A stretch of DNA of 64,000 bases, taken from NCBI GenBank assembly GCA_949358305.1, contig OX442319.1:7688001-7752000 (forward strand). The letters are read 5' to 3'. Under the pieces are notes generated by a model. That model did no database searches. It saw only the letters and a list, made by a program, of their open reading frames with translations, and was not told where the DNA came from. How positions within the stretch are numbered: position 1 is the first letter of the stretch; each line of letters begins with the position of its first letter. Shown here in pieces: positions 28,143-39,225 of this stretch. The translations under genes were made by a program, and so were the position numbers. Source of the stretch: Strigamia acuminata. Its lineage: Eukaryota > Arthropoda > Chilopoda > Geophilomorpha > Linotaeniidae.

Positions 28143-28160
28143 AGACTCGCATCTCCACCA
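28143..28160 (-). promoter_or_regulatory. Gypsy element primer-binding site, tRNA-Ala-like
   Basis: The minus strand reads TGGTGGAGATGCGAGTCT, starting 2 nt after the LTR. The first 12-13 bases are complementary to the 3' end GCATCTCCACCA of many eukaryotic tRNA-Ala genes (recalled). The match stops after that. Confidence 0.55.
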
Positions 28161-28162
28161 TT

Positions 28163-28730
28163 TGTTACGTGGATTCTGGGCTTCAATCCGAGTTCCACGC
28201 AACTGTATTTGACTGAGTGATAGAGAAAGAATGAGGCGTTGTTTATGTTTTAAATTCCAAACTTAAACTTTATTAGATCGGACAGACAAAGTCTGTTCGA
28301 CCTTCATTAATTGTGCGCTTTACAAATCGAATAAATCATCATCAACAACTTTGAATGAAATGGCATTTATATTATATTAATTCAGTACAACTAAATAACA
28401 CTTTACAACTGGGTGATAAATTGCATAAATCATAATATCAGAAGATAGCCGTCAGCCGTACCCTTTGTTTATCGGGCGACATTAGGCTAGTAAGTTAAAT
28501 TGATGTTCTCTGAAAAGCAACATAAGATTAAGTGAGCTGTCTTAGAGTGGGTCAGTTCATAGGAAATCTCCTATTCTACCCTTAATCGAATCGATCGGTC
28601 TAACAGACGACGATGACGGTTTCCAATCGCCACGCCATCTGTTGCCGAAATTTAGCAACTTTAAACTAATAATGACTCAAATTGCGTGTTACGAATCGCG
28701 CATTAATCGACACGGTTCGTACACGTGACA
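28163..28730 (-). repeat. Gypsy element 5' LTR (568 bp)
   Basis: It carries on the minus strand a TATAAAT at 28365-28371 and an AATAAA at 28269-28274, about 90 bp apart. This suggests a short R region and a promoter here. It ends against the GTAT duplication at 28731-28734. Confidence 0.95.
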
Positions 28731-28734
28731 GTAT
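28731..28734. other. Target-site duplication GTAT of the gypsy element, right copy
   Basis: It pairs with 19029-19032. BEL1a resumes at 28735. Confidence 0.95.
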
Positions 28735-29545
28735 GGTGACCCGTTCCATACATTTAGAAGTATCAGAGGACCTTTCTGTGCCAAAGTTTTTGCTTGCAAT
28801 GAGAAGATTTGGGGCACGCCACGGATACCCCGGGAAGATTTTCTCTGACAACAGTAAGACGTTTGAGCGCGGAAGCCTCGAATTACAATCATGGGGGAAA
28901 CTCATCGGTCATAATGACGTGAAAACATTCCTATCTGAAAAAAGGGTGCTCTGGACATTCATCCCACCGCTGTCTCCATGGATGGGCGGAGCGTGGGAGC
29001 GTCTAGTCCGCTCTGTTAAAGATAAACTTCGAAAGACATTGTTGCGCAGCACCGTAGACTTAGAAACTCTCCAAACTTTGGCTCTGGAAATTAGTTCAGT
29101 GCTAAATTTACGACCTTTATCTTATGTCCCCGACAGTGTTGATGGTGGTAGAATTTTGGCACCTGAAAACTTCTTAACAGGAGGTATGCCTAAATACCTA
29201 ATAAACAAACAATTGAGTGCAATTAAAAAATCCGATTTGAGAAAACTGGACATTAAACGACGCCAATTTATTTGGGAGTTCTGGAAAATTTGGAAAAAGA
29301 GTTACCTCATGCAATTGAGGAATTTTTATGAATCCAAAGGTGATAAGTTCTTCAAAAACCCTAAAGTAGACCAAATAGTGCTTCTAGAAAAAATGGGTAC
29401 TAACCCATATTTTTGGCCATTTGCCAGGATAAAAGAAATTTTTCCCGGTGAGGATGGTCAAATCCGTGTGATAAAAGTTGTGCTACCCGATGGACGTGAG
29501 TTGAAAAGGTCAGTCAAGCATGTGAGAGCCCTAGAACTTGAGTGA
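28735..29545 (+). pseudogene. BEL1a Gag-Pol polyprotein, 3' part (integrase end)
   Basis: This continues the polyprotein broken at 19032. It carries the second and third integrase catalytic residues (SDNSKTF and GGAWERLV) and the C-terminal domain with NPYFWPFA, and ends at the TGA at 29543-29545. Upstream codons from 28682 read gypsy LTR and are not part of it. One conserved motif reads SVLNLRPLSY where BEL1b and BEL2 have SVLNSRPLSY. No frameshift or stop is present. Confidence 0.93.
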
Positions 29546-29585
29546 TTTTTCTTTTGTGATTTTTTTGCGTGGTTCTCCATCTCTG

Positions 29586-29605
29586 TCCTCTCGCCGGCAA
29601 TTCGC
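29586..29605 (+). promoter_or_regulatory. Pre-3' LTR motif of BEL1a (GCCGGC block)
   Basis: TCCTCTCGCCGGCAATTCGC abuts the LTR. The 60 bp before the LTR are pyrimidine-rich on the sense strand, the opposite of a normal polypurine tract. The block is shared with BEL1b and BEL2. Confidence 0.45.
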
Positions 29606-31167
29606 TGTTGCAAGACAGCGTAGAAATTGTTGTGCTATTTTATTGTCAATATTTTTACCATTTACTTTGAGTTGATTAAAATCTTTAAGTGTTTTAATTT
29701 CCTTTGCCTAATTGGTATTTTTCACTTTTCAGATTTTTTTATTGCTTATTAAAGTGTTTTGACTTGATTTTTATTCATACTTTTCAATATTCAGTAATGT
29801 TTATGCTTTGTATTGATTTCAAATATCTTATTCCGTGCATTTATTGACTTATTCACTTATTTTTTGAGAGTTTGTGTTGATTCCGAACTGTTTTGGTGCA
29901 AATTTCGTTACCTAGCATACAATTGCGATGCTAGTGACGTCATTTTTCTGTTTCCCGTAAAGTTACGGTTCCGCCTTCTAACCTTTTGTTTAGTACTTTT
30001 CAAATCACTTGGAATTTTATTAAGCATTCGTTTAGACTAATTCAAGCATGCTCTTTCTATCTAGATGCATCAAAACTGCTTTGGAAGTTCCGTTTGATTG
30101 GTTTGAACGTTCGTTTCCGTCTGCCATAAAAGCGCAGCCGGGAATGTTCGTTTGGCCGATAAATTCGTATTTATTCAATCTGTGTATTTTATTCCGATGT
30201 TTTGTGAAGAGAATTGATAATTATTCTTATAATTTAATCGATACTTTTTTGATTATTTACATTTAGTGTTTTTACATTCATTTTACGTGTAGTTTTGCCG
30301 CCGATGTTATGTTCGCCGGACGCCATGTTTGATCCAACACCTTTGTTATGTTCGCCGGTCGCCATGTTTGTCCCAAGCGACGATTACACAATGTAACCGT
30401 TATTTTTGTATTTTATATCACATAATTTGCATTTACTATTACATTGCGTTATTATTCAGTATGTATTCTTTGATAATTTTGTGCTTTTGTACCGATCGAA
30501 ATTCAAATGTGATCGTTATGTAATTTTCCTGGCCTGTGATTGGCTATCGTCAATCCTTTCTTTCCGAGATCGGTTTATTGCTAATATCTCATTGTTTAAC
30601 GTGTTTTTTGACATTGTTGTGATTAGCTTTTTTGTTCACCGCATTCTTGTGGTCATTTCAATGTATTTCAATGTATTTTTAGTGCATTTTTAAGCAAATG
30701 CCAACTTTGCCGTGATCTTGTTTCCTCCGTTACCATGGTAACGGAATCTTTCGTGTATCTGTATTTCGCCGCTATCGGCCTGGCGCGTGCCATATTCGGT
30801 ACTGCGCATGTGCGGTTCTCTAAGAACCAATCTAATTGCTGTAATTTCTTCAGTTATTAACCAACCTTTGAATAAATGTGTTGTGTTTTATTAGCTCTTG
30901 TTTTAGGTTTATTTTCAAACACATTCAATGTGTAGTGAGTAGTTTAAAAATTCTCAGGCCAACTTATGTTTCCGCCACCTATTGGATACTTGGTGCAGGT
31001 GTTCTCCACATTGTTCCAGCGGTACAACAATGCCATTTGTTGCGGATTTATTGCTCTCCAATGCGATTTTCGTACTAGCCACGCCATACGACCTTGGGCG
31101 AGCTCAAGTGTCTTGAATTTGGATACGCATCGCCATTCCTTTCTATCTGTCTTGTTGACCTGCAACA
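29606..31167 (+). repeat. BEL1a 3' LTR, uninterrupted (1562 bp)
   Basis: This is the intact reference copy of the LTR, from TGTTGCAAGACAG to ACCTGCAACA. Notable sites are the YY1-like tandem repeats (30305-30376), the X-box palindrome (30727-30744) and AATAAA (30871-30876). It contains a single GCAT at 30641-30644, the site where BEL2 entered the other copy. Confidence 0.95.
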
Positions 31168-32635
31168 AACCACATGGAAAAGAAGATAATCCGAAATAAA
31201 TCCAATTGTTGAGGAGATGAAACAATGCTAGAATCCGCAGCATCAGGTATCCAAGAAGAGGCAACAACATTTGCTGGCCTTAGAAAAAATTAACTACTCA
31301 ATCCACATTGTAATGGCTGTGCAAATGAATAAATTCAGGAGTTAAAACTAAACAACTTCTTTAATTCACGGTAAAGTAATAACTGAATAAAATACACGAA
31401 TGTAATTGGCCCTCAAGGGAGCCGCACATGCGCAATACCGAGAATGGCACGCGCCGAGCCGATTAGCGGCGAAATACAGATACAAAAATACTCCGTTGTC
31501 AAGGCAACGGAGGAAAACAAAATCACAGCAAGTTTGACAATTGCATAAAAATGCACTAAAAATAAATTGAAATACATTGAAATGACCACAAGAATGCGGT
31601 GAACAAAAAAGCTAATCACAACAATGTCCAAAAACACGTTAAACAATAAGAAAAATGCAAAAAACCGATCTCGGAAAGAAAGGATTGAAGATAGCCAATC
31701 ACAGGCCAGGAAGATTACATAACGATCACATTTGAATTTCGATCGGTACAAAAGCACAAAATTATCAAAGAATACACAGTGAATAATAGCGAAATGTAAT
31801 AGTAAATGCAAATTATGTGATATTAAATACAAGAATAACGGTTACAAAAGGATATCGTCGCTTGGGTCAAACATGGCGACCGGCAAACAAAACTACAGTG
31901 TTGGATCAAACATGGCGACCGGCGATCTCAACATCGGCGGCAAAACTACACGTAAAATGAATGTAAGAACACTATAATTAAATAATCAATAAAGTATCGA
32001 TTAAATTATAAGAATAATTATCAATTCTCTTCACAAAACACAGTAATAAATCACACAAGTTGAATAAATACGAATTTATCGGCCGAACGAACATTCCCGG
32101 CTGCGCTTTTATGGCAGACGGAAACGAACGTTCAAACCAATCAAACGGAACTTCCAAAGCAGTTTTGATGCATCTAGATAGAAAGAGCATGTTTTAATTA
32201 GTAGAAACGAATGTTTAATAAAATTCCAAATGATTTGAAAAGTACCAAACAAAAGGTTAGAAGACGGAACCGTAACTTTACAGGAAACAGAAATATGACG
32301 TCACTAGCATCGCAAATGTATGCTAGGGAACGAAATTTGCACCAAAACAGTTCGAAATCAATACAAACTCTCAAAAAACAAGTGAATTAGTCAATAAATG
32401 CACGGAATAAGATAATAGAAATCAATACAAAGCATAAACACTACTAAATATTGAAAAGTATGAATAAAAATCAAGTCAAAACACTTTAATAAGCAATAAA
32501 AAATCTGAAAAGTGAAAAAATACCAATTAGGCAAAGGAAATTAAAACACCTAAAGATTTTAATCAACACAAATCAAAATGGTGAAAAATATTGACAATAA
32601 AAATAGCACAACAATATCTACGCTGTCTTGCAACA
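31168..32635 (-). repeat. BEL1b 5' LTR, 3'-truncated and diverged from BEL1a
   Basis: On the minus strand it starts TGTTGCAAGACAGCG at 32635 and is colinear with the BEL1a LTR. The last 300 bp or so toward 31168 are strongly diverged, with indels. The end TGCAACA terminus is missing; the BEL1a 3' LTR stands in its place. It keeps two YY1-like motifs, an NRF1-like half and an X-box-like dyad at 31493-31510. Its start abuts the satellite array. Confidence 0.88.
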
Positions 32636-33055
32636 AAGTCAACTGTGATGAGATCAAAAGTCTATTCTCCCAAATCATCGGTTGGATGTTTCTAAAACTT
32701 ACATTGGAGCCTTCTACTAAGGTTTAAACACTATTTCTGAACATTCAGAGACATTGGTCTTATGGTGTTTGTGCTAAGTCAACTATGATGAGATCAAAAG
32801 TCTATTCTCCCAAATCATCGGTTGAATGTTTCTAAAACTTACATTGGAGCCTTCTACTAAGGTTTAAACACTATTTCTGAACATTCAGAGACATTGGTCT
32901 TGTGGTGTTTGTGCTAAGTCAACTGTGATGAGATCAAAAGTCTATTCTCCCAAATCATCGGTTGGATGTTTCTAAAACTTACATTGGAGCCTTCTACTAA
33001 GGTTTAAACACTATTTCTGAACATTCAGAGACATTGGTCTTGTGGTGTTTGTGCT

Positions 33056-33202
33056 AAGTCAACTGCGATGTGAAATAAGCTCAAAATTTTTTTTTCAAAA
33101 TTTATTGCTTGGGTGTTGCTAAAACTTACATTGAAGGCTTCTACTAAGGTTTAAACACTATTTCTAAACATTCAGAGACATTGGTCTTGTGGTGTTTGTG
33201 CT
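33056..33202. repeat. Example type B monomer, 147 bp
   Basis: This is the first B monomer of the array, between A monomers that start at 32916 and 33203. It carries the run of nine T that separates the two types. Confidence 0.9.
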
Positions 33203-35976
33203 AAGTCAACTGTGATGAGATCAAAAGTCTATTCTCCCAAATCATCGGTTGGATGTTTCTAAAACTTACATTGGAGCCTTCTACTAAGGTTTAAACACTA
33301 TTTCTGAACATTCAGAGACATTGGTCTTGTGGTGTTTGTGCTAAGTCAACTGCGATGTGAAATGAGCTCAAAATTTTTTTTTCAAAATTTATTGCTTGGG
33401 TGTTGCTAAAACTTACATTGAAGGCTTCTACTAAGGTTTAAACACTATTTCTAAACATTCAGAGACATTGGTCTTGTGGTGTTTGTGCTAAGTCAACTGT
33501 GATGAGATCAAAAGTCTATTCTCCCAAATCATCGGTTGGATGTTTCTAAAACTTACATTGGAGCCTTCTACTAAGGTTTAAACACTATTTCTGAACATTC
33601 AGAGACATTGGTCTTGTGGTGTTTGTGCTAAGTCAACTGCGATGTGAAATGAGCTCAAAATTTTTTTCTTCAAAATTTAATGCTTGGGTGTTGCTAAAAC
33701 TTATATTGAAGGCTTCTACTAAGGTTTAAACACTATTTCTGAACATACAGAGACATTGGACTTGTGGTGTTTGTGCTAAGTAACTGTGATGAGATCAAAA
33801 GTCTATTCTCCCAAATCATTGCTTGGATGTTGCTAAAACTTACATTGAAGGCTTCTACTAAGGTTTAAACACTATTTCTGAACATTCAGAGACATTGGTC
33901 TTGTGGTGTTTGTGCTAAGTCAACTGTGATGAGATCAAAAGTCTATTCTCCCAAATCATCGGTTGGATGTTTCTAAAACTTACATTGGAGCCTTCTACTA
34001 AGGTTTAAACACTATTTCTGAACATTCAGAGACATTGGTCTTATGGTGTTTGTGCTAAGTCAACTATGATGAGATCAAAAGTCTATTCTCCCAAATCATC
34101 GGTTGAATGTTTCTAAAACTTACATTGGAGCCTTCTACTAAGGTTTAAACACTATTTCTGAACATTCAGAGACATTGGTCTTGTGGTGTTTGTGCTAAGT
34201 CAACTGTGATGAGATCAAAAGTCTATTCTCCCAAATCATCGGTTAGATGTTTCTAAAACTTACATTGGAGCCTTCTACTAAGGTTTAAACACTATTTCTG
34301 AACATTCAGAGACATTGGTCTTGTGGTGTTTGTGCTAAGTCAACTGCGATGTGAAATAAGCTCAAAATTTTTTTTTCAAAGTTTATTGCTTGGGTGTTGC
34401 TAAAACTTACATTGAAGGCTTCTACTAAGGTTTAAACACTATTTCTAAACATTCAGAGACATTGGTCTTGTGGTGTTTGTGCTAAGTCAACTGTGATGAG
34501 ATCAAAAGTCTATTCTCCCAAATCATCGGTTGGATGTTTCTAAAACTTACATTGGAGCCTTCTACTAAGGTTTAAACACTATTTCTGAACATTCAGAGAC
34601 ATTGGTCTTGTGGTGTTTGTGCTAAGTCAACTGCGATGTGAAATAAGCTCAAAATTTTTTTTTCAAAATTTATTGCTTGGGTGTTGCTAAAACTTACATT
34701 GAAGGCTTCTACTAAGGTTTAAACACTATTTCTAAACATTCAGAGACATTGGTCTTGTGGTGTTTGTGCTAAGTCAACTGTGATGAGATCAAAAGTCTAT
34801 TCTCCCAAATCATCGGTTGGATGTTTCTAAAACTTACATTGGAGCCTTCTACTAAGGTTTAAACACTATTTCTGAACATTCAGAGACATTGGTCTTGTGG
34901 TGTTTGTGCTAAGTCAACTGTGATGAGATCAAAAGTCTATTCTCCCAAATCATCGGTTAGATGTTTCTAAAACTTACATTGGAGCCTTCTACTAAGGTTT
35001 AAACACTATTTCTGAACATTCAGAGACATTGGTCTTGTGGTGTTTGTGCTAAGTCAACTGCGATGTGAAATAAGCTCAAAATTTTTTTTTCAAAGTTTAT
35101 TGCTTGGGTGTTGCTAAAACTTACATTGAAGGCTTCTACTAAGGTTTAAACACTATTTCTAAACATTCAGAGACATTGGTCTTGTGGTGTTTGTGCTAAG
35201 TCAACTGTGATGAGATCAAAAGTCTATTCTCCCAAATCATCGGTTGGATGTTTCTAAAACTTACATTGGAGCCTTCTACTAAGGTTTAAACACTATTTCT
35301 GAACATTCAGAGACATTGGTCTTGTGGTGTTTGTGCTAAGTCAACTGCGATGTGAAATGAGCTCAAAATTTTTTTTTCAAAATTTATTGCTTGGGTGTTG
35401 CTAAAACTTAGATTGAAGGCTTCTACTAAGGTTTAAACACTATTTCTGAACATTCAGAGACATTGGTCTTGTGGTGTTTGTGCTAAGTCAACTGCGATGT
35501 GAAATGAGCTCAAAATTTTTTTCTTCAAAATTTAATGCTTGGGTGTTGCTAAAACTTATATTGAAGGCTTCTACTAAGGTTTAAACACTATTTCTGAACA
35601 TACAGAGACATTGGACTTGTGGTGTTTGTGCTAAGTAACTGTGATGAGATCAAAAGTCTATTCTCCCAAATCATTGCTTGGATGTTGCTAAAACTTACAT
35701 TGAAGGCTTCTACTAAGGTTTAAACACTATTTCTGAACATTCAGAGACATTGGTCTTGTGGTGTTTATGCTAAGTCAACTGTGATGAGATCAAAAGTCTA
35801 TTCTCCCAAATCATCGGTTGGATGTTTCTAAAACTTACATTGGAGCCTTCTACTAAGGTTTAAACACTATTTCTGAACATTCAGAGACATTGGTCTTATG
35901 GTGTTTGTGCTAAGTCAACTGTGATGAGATCAAAAGTCTATTCTCCCAAATCATCGGTTGAATGTTTCTAAAACTT

Positions 35977-36060
35977 ACATTGGAGCCTTCTACTAAGGTT
36001 TAAACACTATTTCTGAATGTTCAGAAATAGTGTTTAAACCTTAGTAGAAGGCTCCAATGT
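35977..36060. repeat. Palindromic satellite monomer insert, copy 1
   Basis: Two 41-nt arms with a TG spacer form a perfect palindrome inside a 185-bp monomer (35912-36096). The right arm is a 45-nt insertion absent from normal A monomers. It could extrude as a cruciform. Confidence 0.95.
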
Positions 36061-39000
36061 AACATTCAGAGACATTGGTCTTGTGGTGTTTGTGCTAAGT
36101 CAACTGCGATGTGAAATAAGCTCAAAATTTTTTTTTCAAAGTTTATTGCTTGGGTGTTGCTAAAACTTACATTGAAGGCTTCTACTAAGGTTTAAACACT
36201 ATTTCTAAACATTCAGAGACATTGGTCTTGTGGTGTTTGTGCTAAGTCAACTGTGATGAGATCAAAAGTCTATTCTCCCAAATCATCGGTTGGATGTTTC
36301 TAAAACTTACATTGGAGCCTTCTACTAAGGTTTAAACACTATTTCTGAACATTCAGAGACATTGGTCTTGTGGTGTTTGTGCTAAGTCAACTGCGATGTG
36401 AAATGAGCTCAAAATTTTTTTTTCAAAATTTATTGCTTGGGTGTTGCTAAAACTTAGATTGAAGGCTTCTACTAAGGTTTAAACACTATTTCTGAACATT
36501 TAGAGACATTGGTCTTGTGGTGTTTGTGCTAAGTCAACTGCGATGTGAAATGAGCTCAAAATTTTTTTCTTCAAAATTTAATGCTTGGGTGTTGCTAAAA
36601 CTTATATTGAAGGCTTCTACTAAGGTTTAAACACTATTTCTGAACATACAGAGACATTGGACTTGTGGTGTTTGTGCTAAGTAACTGTGATGAGATCAAA
36701 AGTCTATTCTCCCAAATCATTGCTTGGATGTTGCTAAAACTTACATTGAAGGCTTCTACTAAGGTTTAAACACTATTTCTGAACATTCAGAGACATTGGT
36801 CTTGTGGTGTTTATGCTAAGTCAACTGTGATGAGATCAAAAGTCTATTCTCCCAAATCATCGGTTGGATGTTTCTAAAACTTACATTGGAGCCTTCTACT
36901 AAGGTTTAAACACTATTTCTGAACATTCAGAGACATTGGTCTTATGGTGTTTGTGCTAAGTCAACTGTGATGAGATCAAAAGTCTATTCTCCCAAATCAT
37001 CGGTTGAATGTTTCTAAAACTTACATTGGAGCCTTCTACTAAGGTTTAAACACTATTTCTGAACATTCAGAGACATTGGTCTTGTGGTGTTTGTGCTAAG
37101 TCAACTGTGATGAGATCAAAAGTCTATTCTCCCAAATCATCGGTTGGATGTTTCTAAAACTTACATTGGAGCCTTCTACTAAGGTTTAAACACTATTTCT
37201 GAACATTCAGAGACATTGGTCTTGTGGTGTTTGTGCTAAGTCAACTGCGATGTGAAATAAGCTCAAAATTTTTTTTTCAAAATTTATTGCTTGGGTGTTG
37301 CTAAAACTTACATTGAAGGCTTCTACTAAGGTTTAAACACTATTTCTAAACATTCAGAGACATTGGTCTTGTGGTGTTTGTGCTAAGTCAACTGTGATGA
37401 GATCAAAAGTCTATTCTCCCAAATCATCGGTTGGATGTTTCTAAAACTTACATTGGAGCCTTCTACTAAGGTTTAAACACTATTTCTGAACATTCAGAGA
37501 CATTGGTCTTATGGTGTTTGTGCTAAGTCAACTATGATGAGATCAAAAGTCTATTCTCCCAAATCATCGGTTGAATGTTTCTAAAACTTACATTGGAGCC
37601 TTCTACTAAGGTTTAAACACTATTTCTGAACATTCAGAGACATTGGTCTTGTGGTGTTTGTGCTAAGTCAACTGTGATGAGATCAAAAGTCTATTCTCCC
37701 AAATCATCGGTTAGATGTTTCTAAAACTTACATTGGAGCCTTCTACTAAGGTTTAAACACTATTTCTGAACATTCAGAGACATTGGTCTTGTGGTGTTTG
37801 TGCTAAGTCAACTGCGATGTGAAATAAGCTCAAAATTTTTTTTTCAAAGTTTATTGCTTGGGTGTTGCTAAAACTTACATTGAAGGCTTCTACTAAGGTT
37901 TAAACACTATTTCTAAACATTCAGAGACATTGGTCTTGTGGTGTTTGTGCTAAGTCAACTGTGATGAGATCAAAACTCTATTCTCCCAAATCATCGGTTG
38001 GATGTTTCTAAAACTTACATTGGAGCCTTCTACTAAGGTTTAAACACTATTTCTGAACATTCAGAGACATTGGTCTTGTGGTGTTTGTGCTAAGTCAACT
38101 GCGATGTGAAATAAGCTCAAAATTTTTTTTTCAAAATTTATTGCTTGGGTGTTGCTAAAACTTACATTGAAGGCTTCTACTAAGGTTTAAACACTATTTC
38201 TAAACATTCAGAGACATTGGTCTTGTGGTGTTTGTGCTAAGTCAACTGTGATGAGATCAAAAGTCTATTCTCCCAAATCATCGGTTGGATGTTTCTAAAA
38301 CTTACATTGGAGCCTTCTACTAAGGTTTAAACACTATTTCTGAACATTTAGAGACATTGGTCTTGTGGTGTTTATGCTAAGTCAACTGTGATGAGATCAA
38401 AAGTCTATTCTCCCAAATCATCGGTTGGATGTTTCTAAAACTTACATTGGAGCCTTCTACTAAGGTTTAAACACTATTTCTGAACATTCAGAGACATTGG
38501 TCTTATGGTGTTTGTGCTAAGTCAACTGTGATGAGATCAAAAGTCTATTCTCCCAAATCATCGGTTGAATGTTTCTAAAACTTACATTGGAGCCTTCTAC
38601 TAAGGTTTAAACACTATTTCTGAACATTCAGAGACATTGGTCTTGTGGTGTTTGTGCTAAGTCAACTGTGATGAGATCAAAAGTCTATTCTCCCAAATCA
38701 TCGGTTGGATGTTTCTAAAACTTACATTGGAGCCTTCTACTAAGGTTTAAACACTATTTCTGAACATTCAGAGACATTGGTCTTGTGGTGTTTGTGCTAA
38801 GTCAACTGCGATGTGAAATAAGCTCAAAATTTTTTTTTCAAAATTTATTGCTTGGGTGTTGCTAAAACTTACATTGAAGGCTTCTACTAAGGTTTAAACA
38901 CTATTTCTAAACATTCAGAGACATTGGTCTTGTGGTGTTTGTGCTAAGTCAACTGTGATGAGATCAAAAGTCTATTCTCCCAAATCATCGGTTGGATGTT

Positions 39001-39225
39001 TCTAAAACTTACATTGGAGCCTTCTACTAAGGTTTAAACACTATTTCTGAACATTCAGAGACATTGGTCTTATGGTGTTTGTGCTAAGTCAACTATGATG
39101 AGATCAAAAGTCTATTCTCCCAAATCATCGGTTGAATGTTTCTAAAACTTACATTGGAGCCTTCTACTAAGGTTTAAACACTATTTCTGAACATTCAGAG
39201 ACATTGGTCTTGTGGTGTTTGTGCT

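Larger units (their letters stand above)
19033..28730 (-). mobile_element. Ty3/gypsy LTR retrotransposon inserted in BEL1a
   Basis: This 9698-bp element has 568-bp LTRs (termini TGTTACGTG and CACGTGACA on the plus strand) and a GTAT duplication. A primer-binding site and a polypurine tract lie beside the LTRs. Gag and Pol are on the minus strand in the order protease, RT, RNase H, integrase, which is the Ty3/gypsy order. The LTRs differ at one base seen (19099 versus 28229). It is 8.5 kb without the internal DNA transposon. That insertion truncates the end of pol, so this copy may be defective. Confidence 0.96.
4198..31167 (+). mobile_element. BEL/Pao LTR retrotransposon BEL1a, interrupted by two nested elements
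   Basis: Two matching LTRs starting TGTTGCA and ending TGCAACA flank a leader and one long Gag-Pol frame. Removing BEL2 (with one GCAT copy) and the gypsy element (with one GTAT copy) leaves an element of about 9.4 kb: two 1562-bp LTRs and about 6.3 kb of internal sequence. The LTR copies differ at two positions I could see (near 4450 versus 29858, and near 13496 versus 31058), so insertion is recent. Left flank CAAT and right flank AACC do not form a target-site duplication. The flanks are non-contiguous parts of the related minus-strand element BEL1b. Confidence 0.93.

Noticed and set aside
28682-28732. Alternative start of the 3' BEL1a frame
   Set aside because: These codons read the gypsy LTR and the target duplication; BEL1a sequence begins after the GTAT.
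30944-31270. Antisense frame in the BEL1a U5 as a captured host exon
   Set aside because: It crosses the junction into the BEL1b LTR, has no recognisable domain and is not kept in the BEL1b LTR.
31413-31832. 139-codon minus-strand frame as a host gene
   Set aside because: It lies within the BEL1b LTR and is colinear with LTR frames at 4998-5522 and 30406-30693.
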